A DNA stretch of 32,833 nucleotides from Gammaproteobacteria bacterium (GTDB taxonomy: Bacteria; Pseudomonadota; Gammaproteobacteria; Pseudomonadales; Azotimanducaceae), in the NCBI GenBank assembly GCA_003230835.1, contig QIGT01000483.1, positions 1-32,833 on the forward strand, read 5' to 3'. Below, in pieces: positions 1 through 7,661 of this stretch. A program made the translations under genes and the position numbers. Position 1 is the stretch's first letter. Each line of letters starts with the position of its first letter. The notes beneath the pieces were generated by a model that was given only the letters and a program-made list of their open reading frames with translations, made no database searches and was not told the origin of the DNA.

Positions 1-100
1 GTGTATCCAGCACAACAGGTTCAATCCCCGTCCTAAGCAAGTATCGCGCCACGGATTGTCCGGTAACTCCAAAACCTAAAACTGCAACACGCTCTTTCAT
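1..100 (-). CDS. murD: MurD, UDP-MurNAc-Ala:D-Glu ligase, N-terminal fragment cut by the window edge
   Basis: Reading leftward from an ATG at 100-98, the 33 visible codons give a Rossmann-like start (MKERVAVLGFGVTGQSVARY), typical of the MurD N-terminal nucleotide-binding domain with its G-x-G-x-T/S-G loop. MurD adds D-glutamate to UDP-MurNAc-L-alanine in the cytoplasm. The start lies one base after the mraY stop (TGA-G-ATG), so it is translationally coupled to mraY, the usual order in the division and cell-wall cluster. The remainder lies outside the window; identity rests on this short N-terminus plus position. Confidence 0.85.
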   Translation of the reverse strand, partial: MKERVAVLGFGVTGQSVARYLLRTGIEPVVLDT

Positions 101-101
101 C

Positions 102-1184
102 TCACCTCAGCTTCAGCGTTGACAGACCGATGATCACGAGTACCAAAGTCACAATCCAGAAACGCACAATCACCTTGGGTTCTGGCCACCCCTTGAGCTC
201 AAAATGATGATGTATCGGCGCCATGCGAAATATCCGTTTACCGGTGAACTTAAACGACGCCACTTGAATAATTACGCTGGCAGTTTCGAGTACAAATAGC
301 CCACCCATGATCAGCAATACGATTTCATGTCGAACTATAATTGCAATCACACCTAGCGCCGCCCCCAACGCGAGTGCACCCACATCTCCCATGAATACTT
401 GAGCGGGATAGGTGTTAAACCAAAGAAAACCCAGCCCCGACCCAATCAACGCACCGCAAAAAATGGAAAGCTCGCCCGCGCCAGGTATATAGGGTATCTG
501 TAGGTAGGCAGCAAACTCTACATTACCAGCCACATAGGCAATCAATCCCAGCGCCGCGCTCACCATAACCGTAGGCAAAATGGCCAAACCATCCAACCCA
601 TCCGTTAGGTTCACCGCGTTACTCATACCCACTATCATCAAGTAGCTGAGCAAGACAAACCCGCTACCTAAAGGTATGGCGACGGATTTAAAAAAGGGCA
701 CAATCAAAGCAGTTTCAGCAGGCAATTGCGCAGATGAATACAAAAATACCGCTGCAGTTAGACCAGCGACAGACTGCCAGAAATATTTCCACCTGCTAGC
801 CAATCCGGCACTGTCCTTACGCGAAATTTTCAGATAATCATCTACCCAGCCGATGATTCCAAAAGCCATAGTGACAGACAAAACCACCCATACATGACGC
901 GAGGTTAAATCGCCCCACAATAACGTCGTAACAAAAATTACAATTAGAATCAGCGCCCCACCCATAGTGGGGGTTCCAGCTTTACTGAGATGAGTCTTTG
1001 GACCATCACTGCGCACTGTCTGACCAATTTGAAGCTGGGCCAGTTTGTTAATCACATACGGTCCGATAAGTAACGACATCATCAGCGCAGTCATCACACT
1101 GACCATGGTGCGGAAAGTCAGGTATTGGAATACCGCAAACCCACTGATGGAGGAAGACAGATAGTCAGTTAACCACAACAACAT
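102..1184 (-). CDS. mraY: MraY, phospho-MurNAc-pentapeptide translocase (lipid I synthase)
   Basis: Integral inner-membrane enzyme that transfers phospho-MurNAc-pentapeptide from UDP to undecaprenyl phosphate, making lipid I. The 360-residue length equals the family norm. Visible signatures are the cytoplasmic loop [18 protein letters not shown] near residue 60, the Asp-rich motif [11 protein letters not shown] near 190, the [18 protein letters not shown] segment near 257, and the His-rich [14 protein letters not shown] loop near 325. The rest is about ten hydrophobic segments. Its ATG overlaps the murE stop by one base (TAATG) and murD follows one base later. In the canonical cluster murF would lie between murE and mraY; here nothing does. 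Confidence 0.98.
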   Translation of the reverse strand: MLLWLTDYLSSSISGFAVFQYLTFRTMVSVMTALMMSLLIGPYVINKLAQLQIGQTVRSDGPKTHLSKAGTPTMGGALILIVIFVTTLLWGDLTSRHVWVVLSVTMAFGIIGWVDDYLKISRKDSAGLASRWKYFWQSVAGLTAAVFLYSSAQLPAETALIVPFFKSVAIPLGSGFVLLSYLMIVGMSNAVNLTDGLDGLAILPTVMVSAALGLIAYVAGNVEFAAYLQIPYIPGAGELSIFCGALIGSGLGFLWFNTYPAQVFMGDVGALALGAALGVIAIIVRHEIVLLIMGGLFVLETASVIIQVASFKFTGKRIFRMAPIHHHFELKGWPEPKVIVRFWIVTLVLVIIGLSTLKLR

Positions 1185-2632
1185 TAGTGCATCTCCACCA
1201 AAACACTTTGCGCAACCTGCCGATCATCGAACGCAAACCGCTGACCTTCTACTTCTTGATAATCTTCATGGCCCTTGCCAGCGATAAGGACAATATCGTT
1301 AGCGCCCGCCGCATGAATGCTGCGACAAATCGCCTCAGCACGATCTACGCATTCCCACACCACACCTTGGGTTATTCCTGCACGGATATCGGCAATAATT
1401 TGCACGGGATTCTCACTTCGAGGGTTATCTGACGTCAGCCAAACCAAATCAGCATGCGTCGCAGCAGCTTTACCCATCAGTGGACGCTTGCCGGCATCTC
1501 TGTCACCACCACAACCCACTACACAAACCAAACGTCCGACACAAACACGACGAAGACCCTGCAATACCTTCTCCAACGCATCTGGTGTATGCGCATAATC
1601 AACAATAACCAATGGCTGGTTGCTGCGCTGATCGCCAACAATTTCCATACGCCCTGGAACACCAGCCAAGTTTTCAACCACCGCCTGCAACTCTTCCAAG
1701 GCGTGCCCCATCTCGCTCAACACTGCAAGAGAGGCTGTAATATTTGCCAGCGCATAGTCGGCAACCACATGTACAGTAGCTTTTATTTCCCCGACCGGGC
1801 TTCTCCAAACTACGGTATCTTTAACGGCTGCCGACGGAATAATTTCCCAACTCCAATCCCCTTGCTCACCATAGGTAACTGTTTTACAACTTATACTTGT
1901 GGCCAGCCCCCGCCCAAATTCATCATCAATATTCACCACCGCACATTTCAGCGGCCATTGTGTGAACAGTTTTGTTTTTGCCGCAGCATACGCCTCATAG
2001 GTATGATGATAGTCGAGGTGATCGCGGGTTAAATTGGTAAACACGCCATAGTCGAATCGCACAGCTGCTGCCCGATCTTGATCCAACGCATGCGAACTGA
2101 CCTCCAGAACGACGCGGTTCATTCCTTGCGACTTCATCTCAGCAAGCCGCCGTTGTAATGAAACTGCATTACCCGTCGTCAGGTTTGGGTCTTGCAGATT
2201 CTCTAAGCTACCCCAGCCGAGTGTACCGCTGTAGCCTATGGATACTCCAAGGCGCGCACTCAAGTCTGCAATGTGGTAACCAATGGACGTCTTGCCGTTG
2301 GTTCCTGTGATGCCTACGCATATCTGATCGCGCGAAGGGTCACCATAAAAATGTGCGGCCAGCTCCCCGCGTTTTTGCGCCAGATCAGCAAATTTAACTA
2401 CCGGCACATCAAACTGCTCGATATCTATGTCTGTGCGATTATCAACTAAACAAATCAACGCACCTTGCTGCTGGGCCGTTAAACAATGTTGAGTAAGAAT
2501 CTGGGAATCTTGCGCAACGCCAATAAAACCGTAGCCAGGCTGGACTTCTGCGGTGTGCTCACTCAAACCAGCCAACTCGATATCAGCCAGACCTAACGGC
2601 GCCACATCACCAATGAATTCACCTAGATTCAT
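1184..2632 (-). CDS. murE: MurE, UDP-MurNAc-Ala-D-Glu:meso-diaminopimelate ligase
   Basis: Cytoplasmic ATP-dependent Mur ligase that adds the third stem-peptide residue. The ATP loop [10 protein letters not shown] is at residues 107-116. EVSSHALDQ (near 177-185) and [10 protein letters not shown] (near 200-209) are Mur-ligase core motifs, and K219 in AAAKTKLF is the likely carbamylated lysine. DYAHTPDAL near 345 and [15 protein letters not shown] near 373 belong to the C-terminal half. DNPR at 402-405 is the signature for meso-diaminopimelate rather than lysine, as expected of a Gram-negative. 482 residues is close to the E. coli length, so this is not a MurE-MurF fusion. The ATG overlaps the ftsI stop by four bases (ATGA). 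Confidence 0.98.
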   Translation of the reverse strand: MNLGEFIGDVAPLGLADIELAGLSEHTAEVQPGYGFIGVAQDSQILTQHCLTAQQQGALICLVDNRTDIDIEQFDVPVVKFADLAQKRGELAAHFYGDPSRDQICVGITGTNGKTSIGYHIADLSARLGVSIGYSGTLGWGSLENLQDPNLTTGNAVSLQRRLAEMKSQGMNRVVLEVSSHALDQDRAAAVRFDYGVFTNLTRDHLDYHHTYEAYAAAKTKLFTQWPLKCAVVNIDDEFGRGLATSISCKTVTYGEQGDWSWEIIPSAAVKDTVVWRSPVGEIKATVHVVADYALANITASLAVLSEMGHALEELQAVVENLAGVPGRMEIVGDQRSNQPLVIVDYAHTPDALEKVLQGLRRVCVGRLVCVVGCGGDRDAGKRPLMGKAAATHADLVWLTSDNPRSENPVQIIADIRAGITQGVVWECVDRAEAICRSIHAAGANDIVLIAGKGHEDYQEVEGQRFAFDDRQVAQSVLVEMH

Positions 2633-4329
2633 CCTTGCTCACGCCCTCCTTTAACAGCAGGCACCGTTGAGACATCGGCCATCAACTGTTTATCTGGGGC
2701 GACCCCCAGCAACGGTAAGCTTCGCTGCGCAATCCGAGCAAAAATTGGGCCCGCAACTACCCCACCACCACTGAGTCCGGCCTTGGGTTCGTTGATTAAC
2801 ACGACGATGACCAAGCGTGGATCTGACACCGGCACAATTCCAGCGAACCATGCAACATGCCGCTGATCATCGTATCCATCAGGGCCCAACAGACGTGAGG
2901 TGCCGGTTTTACCCGCTACCCGGTAGCCATTGATAGCAGCGCCGGGGGCAGTACCGTCTTTGGCTGTAACCCCTTCCATCATCAGCAAAACTTCTTCTAC
3001 AATAGAAGCGTCAAACACCCGTTCGTTGTGGATTCGCTCACTGTCACGCTTGACGATGGAAAGTGAAATTTTGTTGCCCTTTGTTGCGAGCGTCGTGTAC
3101 GCATGCGCAAGCTGTAGCGGTGTTACCGACAAACCGTAGCCATAGGCCATAGACGCCCGCACAATCGGAAGACGCAACTGCACACTGTCAAGGTAGCCCA
3201 AACCCTCACCCGGCAATCCGGTGCTTAGCGCATCTCCTACCCCGGCTCGACGCAACACATCGAATACTGCTTCTTGTTCAAGATCTAAAGCAATTTTGGC
3301 GATGGCCACCTGACTCGATTTTGCAAGCGCATGGCTAAGCGTGAGTGTCTTTCTGTTCACAGGATCTTCAATCAGCTTCCTACCGATATGAAAATAGCCC
3401 GGCGCGGTATCAATAGGTGTATTGCTTTCGTATCGTCCAGATTCCAGAGCAGCCAATGCAGTAAACGGCTTGATCGTGGAGCCAGGCTCAAACGGGTCTG
3501 TTACCGCCCTATTGCGCATACCACTGAGATGCCCAGAAATATCGTTAGGGTTGTACGAAGGCTGGTTGACCAAGGCTAAAATTTCGCCATTGCGAACATC
3601 AATCATGACCACTGACCCAGACACAGCACTGTGACTGGCCACCGCAGATTTCAGTTCTCGATAAGCCGTATATTGCAAACTTAGATCAATACTCAGCCTG
3701 AGGTCTTGCCCATATACAGGCGCAGACAAATACTCTAAATCGCGAATGGTGGTGCCGCGCTCATCCTTCAACACCACCTTAGCGCCCGGGCGACCTTGCA
3801 ACTGGCTTTCGAAGGCATATTCAATACCCTCAATACCCATATCATCTAGATTAGTTAACCCCACCACGTGCGCGGCTGTTTCTGCCGCCGGATAATAACG
3901 ACGATATTCCGGCTTCAAATACACATGCTCCAAGCCAGCCGCCAACAAACCTTCGGCAACTCGATAACTCACACGACGTTTAAGGTAAACAAATTCACGT
4001 GATCGATACGCTTTCAAACGAGCTTGCAAGGTTTGCACAGGTACATCCAAATGATCCGCAAGCACCTGCAGATCCTTGCTTTCGAATGTAGCTTCACTGG
4101 GGTCTGTCCACACAGCATATACCGGAGTGCTGATCGCTAACGGCTCTCCCTGCCGGTCGGAAATAATCCCCCTCATGGCGGGGATATCTTCTGCCCGTAC
4201 CGACCGGGCATCACCTTGTTTCTGCAGGAAGTCGTGCTGCGTAACTGATAGATATATAATCCGTCCACAAACGCCAGCTATACAGCCACCGAACACAAAC
4301 AACAGCACATAGTGGCGCCAAGGACTCAT
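2629..4329 (-). CDS. ftsI: FtsI (PBP3), septal peptidoglycan transpeptidase
   Basis: Class B penicillin-binding protein of the divisome that crosslinks septal peptidoglycan. One N-terminal membrane anchor (about residues 7-27) precedes a PBP-dimerisation domain (about 45-200) and the transpeptidase domain (about 235-545). The nucleophile motif STIK is at 284-287 and KTGT at 474-477. The middle motif is SSQ at 338-340, where FtsI normally has SXN; I checked the codon on the DNA and it is CAG. The 566 residues are near the family norm, and I see no frameshift. The ATG overlaps the ftsL stop (ATGA), and the TGA overlaps the murE ATG. Confidence 0.97.
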   Translation of the reverse strand: MSPWRHYVLLFVFGGCIAGVCGRIIYLSVTQHDFLQKQGDARSVRAEDIPAMRGIISDRQGEPLAISTPVYAVWTDPSEATFESKDLQVLADHLDVPVQTLQARLKAYRSREFVYLKRRVSYRVAEGLLAAGLEHVYLKPEYRRYYPAAETAAHVVGLTNLDDMGIEGIEYAFESQLQGRPGAKVVLKDERGTTIRDLEYLSAPVYGQDLRLSIDLSLQYTAYRELKSAVASHSAVSGSVVMIDVRNGEILALVNQPSYNPNDISGHLSGMRNRAVTDPFEPGSTIKPFTALAALESGRYESNTPIDTAPGYFHIGRKLIEDPVNRKTLTLSHALAKSSQVAIAKIALDLEQEAVFDVLRRAGVGDALSTGLPGEGLGYLDSVQLRLPIVRASMAYGYGLSVTPLQLAHAYTTLATKGNKISLSIVKRDSERIHNERVFDASIVEEVLLMMEGVTAKDGTAPGAAINGYRVAGKTGTSRLLGPDGYDDQRHVAWFAGIVPVSDPRLVIVVLINEPKAGLSGGGVVAGPIFARIAQRSLPLLGVAPDKQLMADVSTVPAVKGGREQG

Positions 4330-4682
4330 TGCGCGACCTGTTCAAACTGCGAAGGGAAGAGCATGTCCAAGTCGTTTTGCGCAACTTCTTCAATGGTTTG
4401 CAAACTGGATAACGTACTGCGCTCGAGCTGTAATCGACTATTTTCTTCCCACAGCCCGTCTAACTCTTTTTGGGTATTGCCTAGCGCACCGTATAAAGTG
4501 CGCATAGTTTGAGCGCCATCAACCACCTGCAAGCCCGTTGCGACCAACACAACAAGCAACCCAACAAAACATAGGTAGGGTGCAATAACAGCCCGTGCAC
4601 GGATTACTTCCCCATAGCCTTTACCTTTACCTTTACCCTTTCCTTTTCTGGCTTTCGCCGGCTTGTTCTTAGCCACTTTCAC
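4326..4682 (-). CDS. ftsL: FtsL, bitopic divisome protein
   Basis: Small single-pass protein that with FtsB and FtsQ activates septal synthesis by FtsWI. It has a basic cytoplasmic tail, one membrane segment (around residues 33-55, YLCFVGLLVVLVATG) and a periplasmic coiled-coil-like region rich in Leu and Glu. Length (about 118 aa) and position between rsmH and ftsI support the call, since FtsL sequences diverge strongly. The start is uncertain: GTG at 4682, TTG at 4685 or GTG at 4676 are all possible, and all lie inside the end of rsmH, so the genes overlap. The tail holds a run of five Lys-Gly dipeptides encoded by a hexanucleotide repeat. Confidence 0.93.
   Translation of the reverse strand: MKVAKNKPAKARKGKGKGKGKGYGEVIRARAVIAPYLCFVGLLVVLVATGLQVVDGAQTMRTLYGALGNTQKELDGLWEENSRLQLERSTLSSLQTIEEVAQNDLDMLFPSQFEQVAQ
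4618..4647 (-). repeat. Hexanucleotide tandem repeat encoding (Lys-Gly)5 in FtsL
   Basis: On the plus strand three perfect CCTTTA units (4618-4635) are followed by two degenerate ones (CCCTTT, CCTTTT). On the coding strand they give alternating Lys and Gly codons in the FtsL cytoplasmic tail. A six-base unit keeps frame if it expands or shrinks. Confidence 0.85.
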
Positions 4683-5634
4683 CAACTTTTTCTATCACGC
4701 GCAAGGTGGCACTACGTGCTCGTGGATTTCTAGCCAGTTCGGCCATACCTGCCTTTATGGGTCCTGCGATTGCCTTGGCTTGGACTTGCATAGATGCATT
4801 TGCGATAGGTAACCGACGCGGCATAGGGGGCGGATTGCATAACTCGCGAAAGCGCTGTTTCACAATGCGATCTTCCAACGAGTGAAAGCTAATCACGGCT
4901 AATCTACCGCCTTGGCACAGCACCGAAAACGCAGATTCAATACCTTCCTTGAGTTCATCTAACTCGCGATTTATAAATATACGAACGGCTTGAAAAGTCT
5001 TGGTTGCCGGATGTTTCGCTGGTTGCGCTCGCCGAGGAATGACGGCGCTGACCACATCAGCGAGTTCAGCGGTAGTTTGTAATGGTCGATTGGCTACAAT
5101 GTTGCGGGCAATTCGCTTGGCAAAGCGCTCCTCGCCAAACTCTCTTAGCACACGCACGATATCTGCTTCGAATGCCGTGTTCAGCCATTGTGCGGCACTC
5201 TCGCCTTGCTGTGGATCCATTCTCATATCTAACGGACCAGATGTTTTGAAGCTAAAACCTCGCTGTGGATCGTCCAACTGCGGCGACGACACCCCAACAT
5301 CCAACAGCACGCCAACCACGGATTCAATTCCCATCGAGTCAAGCGTGCGTGCCAGATCTGAAAAACGACCTTTAACCACAGACAATCTTTGATCTTCTTT
5401 GGCCATGGATTCACCGGCCGCGACTGCCTGAGCATCTTGATCAATAGCAATGATTCTTGCATCAGGGCCTATTCTTTCGAGCAAACCACGGCTATGGCCG
5501 CCGCGACCAAAGGTGGCATCCACAAATATTCCCGCTTGCGCCTCGACTAACCCAGACTGAGTTAACCAATTCAGTGTTTCATCCAATAACACGGGAATGT
5601 GCTGAAGGTCTGGCTGTTGGGTTTGATGGGTCAC
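4669..5634 (-). CDS. rsmH: RsmH, 16S rRNA m4C1402 methyltransferase
   Basis: SAM-dependent enzyme that N4-methylates C1402 in the 30S P site. The N-terminal HIPVLLDETLNWL, the SAM-loop VDATFGRGGHSRGLL (near residue 38), IAIDQDAQAV (near 62), LLDVGVSSPQLDDPQRGFSF (near 113), HPATKTFQAVRIFIN (near 210) and ISFHSLEDRIVKQRFRE (near 250) are all family signatures. The length of 321 aa is slightly above the 313 of E. coli. The start is GTG, overlapping the mraZ TAG by one base (TAGTG), so translation is probably coupled to mraZ. Its 3' end overlaps the ftsL start. Confidence 0.98.
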   Translation of the reverse strand: MTHQTQQPDLQHIPVLLDETLNWLTQSGLVEAQAGIFVDATFGRGGHSRGLLERIGPDARIIAIDQDAQAVAAGESMAKEDQRLSVVKGRFSDLARTLDSMGIESVVGVLLDVGVSSPQLDDPQRGFSFKTSGPLDMRMDPQQGESAAQWLNTAFEADIVRVLREFGEERFAKRIARNIVANRPLQTTAELADVVSAVIPRRAQPAKHPATKTFQAVRIFINRELDELKEGIESAFSVLCQGGRLAVISFHSLEDRIVKQRFRELCNPPPMPRRLPIANASMQVQAKAIAGPIKAGMAELARNPRARSATLRVIEKVGESG

Positions 5635-6092
5635 TAAACGGACAAGCCGGTGAATGCATCACCATTGTCGAGAAGCCCTTTGGTGTCTCGATCTAACCAT
5701 GACTCCATTCTTTCCCGCCAAATATCGTCCGACCAAATTTCAATTTTATTTCCCTGACCCAACAGCACCAATTTTTTCTTGAGATTTGCATAATCTCGGA
5801 GCAAAGTAGGCAGTAGTATTCGACCATTGCTATCAAGCTCTAGATCAGTGGCATGACCTATCAACAGCCTTTGCAGCAAACGCGCTTGGGGATTAACGTT
5901 GGAAAGACTCTCTAATTTTCTTTGTACCACTTCCCACTCGGGCAAGGGATACAGCAGCAAACAACGCTCACGCATGTCGATGGTGACGACAATTTTGCCG
6001 TGGCTAGCCAACAGCACCATCTCGCGACTGCGAGACGGAAGTGCCATACGACCTTTGTTATCCAAGGTTGCATTGTTGATACCACGAAACAT
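5634..6092 (-). CDS. mraZ: MraZ, transcriptional regulator of the dcw cluster
   Basis: DNA-binding protein with two AbrB-like swapped-hairpin repeats; E. coli MraZ forms a ring and represses its own operon. The two D-x-x-G-R motifs are visible: DNKGRMALPSRSRE at residues 11-24 and DSNGRILLPTLLRDYA near 87-102. The 152-residue length and MFRGINNATLD start match the family. It is the first gene of the cell-wall cluster, followed without a gap by rsmH. The ATG at 6092-6090 has only a weak Shine-Dalgarno sequence. Three candidate MraZ boxes lie about 50-80 bp upstream. Confidence 0.97.
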   Translation of the reverse strand: MFRGINNATLDNKGRMALPSRSREMVLLASHGKIVVTIDMRERCLLLYPLPEWEVVQRKLESLSNVNPQARLLQRLLIGHATDLELDSNGRILLPTLLRDYANLKKKLVLLGQGNKIEIWSDDIWRERMESWLDRDTKGLLDNGDAFTGLSV

Positions 6093-6140
6093 CGATCCAA
6101 AGAGGGAAACCTACGCATATATCCGTTGGCGGAAAGCATA

Positions 6141-6169
6141 AATATCCACATTTCTCCACAATTACCCAA
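6141..6169 (-). promoter_or_regulatory. Candidate sigma-70 promoter of the mraZ operon
   Basis: On the minus strand TTGGGT (complement of 6164-6169) and GATATT (complement of 6141-6146) are separated by 17 bp. Match quality is modest (3/6 and 4/6). It coincides with the MraZ-type boxes, which would explain repression by promoter occlusion. Other promoters further upstream, between 6171 and 6330, cannot be excluded. Confidence 0.4.
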
Positions 6170-6170
6170 C
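6141..6170 (-). promoter_or_regulatory. Three direct repeats resembling MraZ-binding boxes
   Basis: On the coding strand, TTGGGT, TGTGGA and TGTGGA fall at exact 10-bp steps (plus strand AACCCA-type cores in the decamers 6161-6170, 6151-6160 and 6141-6150). E. coli MraZ is known to bind TGGG-type direct repeats separated by 5 bp, giving the same 10-bp period, upstream of mraZ. The third G is replaced by A in two copies. Assignment as autoregulatory operator is inference from spacing, core sequence and position. Confidence 0.65.
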
Positions 6171-6337
6171 TCCCCTACTATATCCCTGGTTTCAGTCGAG
6201 TCAAGCCAAGAGGCGCCATAACCTACGGAAATATAAGGACTTTTTGACTAATCAGCAGGTGTTTTCCACAACATATTCATGTAATGCCGGTGCATACGCT
6301 CGATATCTAGAATTTACTTTAAGATTTGGAGTGTTTG

Positions 6338-6363
6338 GGAATATAGGAGGGAGTTTATATTCC
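6338..6363. repeat. AT-rich inverted repeat downstream of rnpB
   Basis: GGAATATA (6338-6345) and TATATTCC (6356-6363) form a perfect 8-bp stem around a 10-base loop, just past the 3' end of the RNase P RNA. No T tract follows it on either strand, so I do not call it an intrinsic terminator; it may help define the rnpB 3' end. The surrounding stretch 6171-6372 holds no gene I can support. Confidence 0.4.
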
Positions 6364-6372
6364 ATATATATA

Positions 6373-6740
<368 letters not shown>

Positions 6741-6745
6741 CCGCA

Positions 6746-6774
6746 AGGGTAGGTCCAGACCCATCTACTTACAA
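6746..6774 (-). promoter_or_regulatory. Candidate rnpB promoter with GC-rich discriminator
   Basis: Minus-strand TTGTAA (complement of 6769-6774), a 17-bp spacer and TACCCT (complement of 6746-6751) precede the predicted 5' end at about 6740 by the expected distance. The discriminator TGCGGGC is GC-rich, as in promoters of stable RNAs under growth-rate or stringent control. The -10 match is weak (3/6); support comes mainly from spacing to the P1 helix. Confidence 0.45.
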
Positions 6775-6830
6775 GCACAGTGTTTAATTTTACTCATCAT
6801 CAAATAGTGGCCTAGCTATCTGATAGAACA

Positions 6831-7661
6831 CTAGTACCCTAACTTAATCGCTAAGTCATACATCAATGACTTGCTGGTGTCACAGATATTCGCAGCAATC
6901 TTTGCCGCTTGTGCGGGTGACAGTTCCTTTAATAGCGCTTCCAAAACCTTCACTTCATCGATGCCAACAGCAATTTGAGAAGTGGCTGCAACGATAACCA
7001 CAATCTCACCTCTGGGGTTGTTGCCTAGTCGTTCAAGAACTTGCTGCGGTGTACCCACTAAAAGAGTTTCGTATTGCTTTGTCATCTCCCGCGCTAGCAT
7101 CAATTTCCGCGGGGTTAATGCAGCCAAATCTTCTAACGTTTGCAGTATTCGATGCGGTGCTTCCAAAAATACCAATGCATCAGCAGTGATCAGACTGCGC
7201 CTCAGCAGTTCACGCCGCGCCTTCGACTTTGCTGGTAAAAAGCCAATGAATCGAAAAGGATGGCTTGGTAACGGACACACACTCAGTGCCGCAGTGATAG
7301 AACAAGCTCCGGGCACAGGAATGGCGGCTATGCCTTGCTCATGAGCCCGTGCAATGAGCGTGAACCCAGGGTCATTGATTAATGGCGTTCCAGCATCGCA
7401 AACCAGCGCCACATCAGCCCCAAGTTTTAGCTTGTCGATTAGCTTTAGACTCACATAATCTTCATTGTGCTCATGCAAGCTAAGCAGCTCCGGAACTCGG
7501 TGATCAATATGGTCTAACAGCACTCGGGTCCGTCTGGTATCCTCTGCCGCAATTATCCGCACCGATTTGAGGACATCTTCTGCTCGACGCGTAAGGTCGC
7601 CGAGATGCCCAATGGGCGTTGCGACGACATATAATTTTCCCGTGTTGAGAACCACTGACAT
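6831..7661 (-). CDS. rsmI: RsmI, 16S rRNA 2'-O-methyltransferase (C1402)
   Basis: SAM-dependent tetrapyrrole-methylase-fold enzyme that 2'-O-methylates C1402, the same base that RsmH N4-methylates; both genes lie within 3 kb here. Motifs are GKLYVVATPIGHLGDLTRRA near the start, AAEDTRRTRVLLDH, SLHEHNE, ALVCDAGTPLINDPGF, FLPAKSKARR and the C-terminal basic region. I chose the ATG at 7661 because the homologous region begins about eight residues later; an in-frame ATG at 7706 would run deep into lpoA. The predicted protein is 276 aa. This start codon overlaps the lpoA start codon on the opposite strand. Confidence 0.96.
   Translation of the reverse strand: MSVVLNTGKLYVVATPIGHLGDLTRRAEDVLKSVRIIAAEDTRRTRVLLDHIDHRVPELLSLHEHNEDYVSLKLIDKLKLGADVALVCDAGTPLINDPGFTLIARAHEQGIAAIPVPGACSITAALSVCPLPSHPFRFIGFLPAKSKARRELLRRSLITADALVFLEAPHRILQTLEDLAALTPRKLMLAREMTKQYETLLVGTPQQVLERLGNNPRGEIVVIVAATSQIAVGIDEVKVLEALLKELSPAQAAKIAANICDTSKSLMYDLAIKLGY

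Noticed and set aside
1454-2032. 192-codon plus-strand open frame opposite murE
   Set aside because: It is a shadow of MurE, which has all catalytic motifs on the minus strand; the frame shows no family signature and no ribosome-binding site.
6338-6363. Intrinsic terminator for rnpB
   Set aside because: The stem is AT-rich and neither strand has a T tract after it, so I list it only as an inverted repeat.
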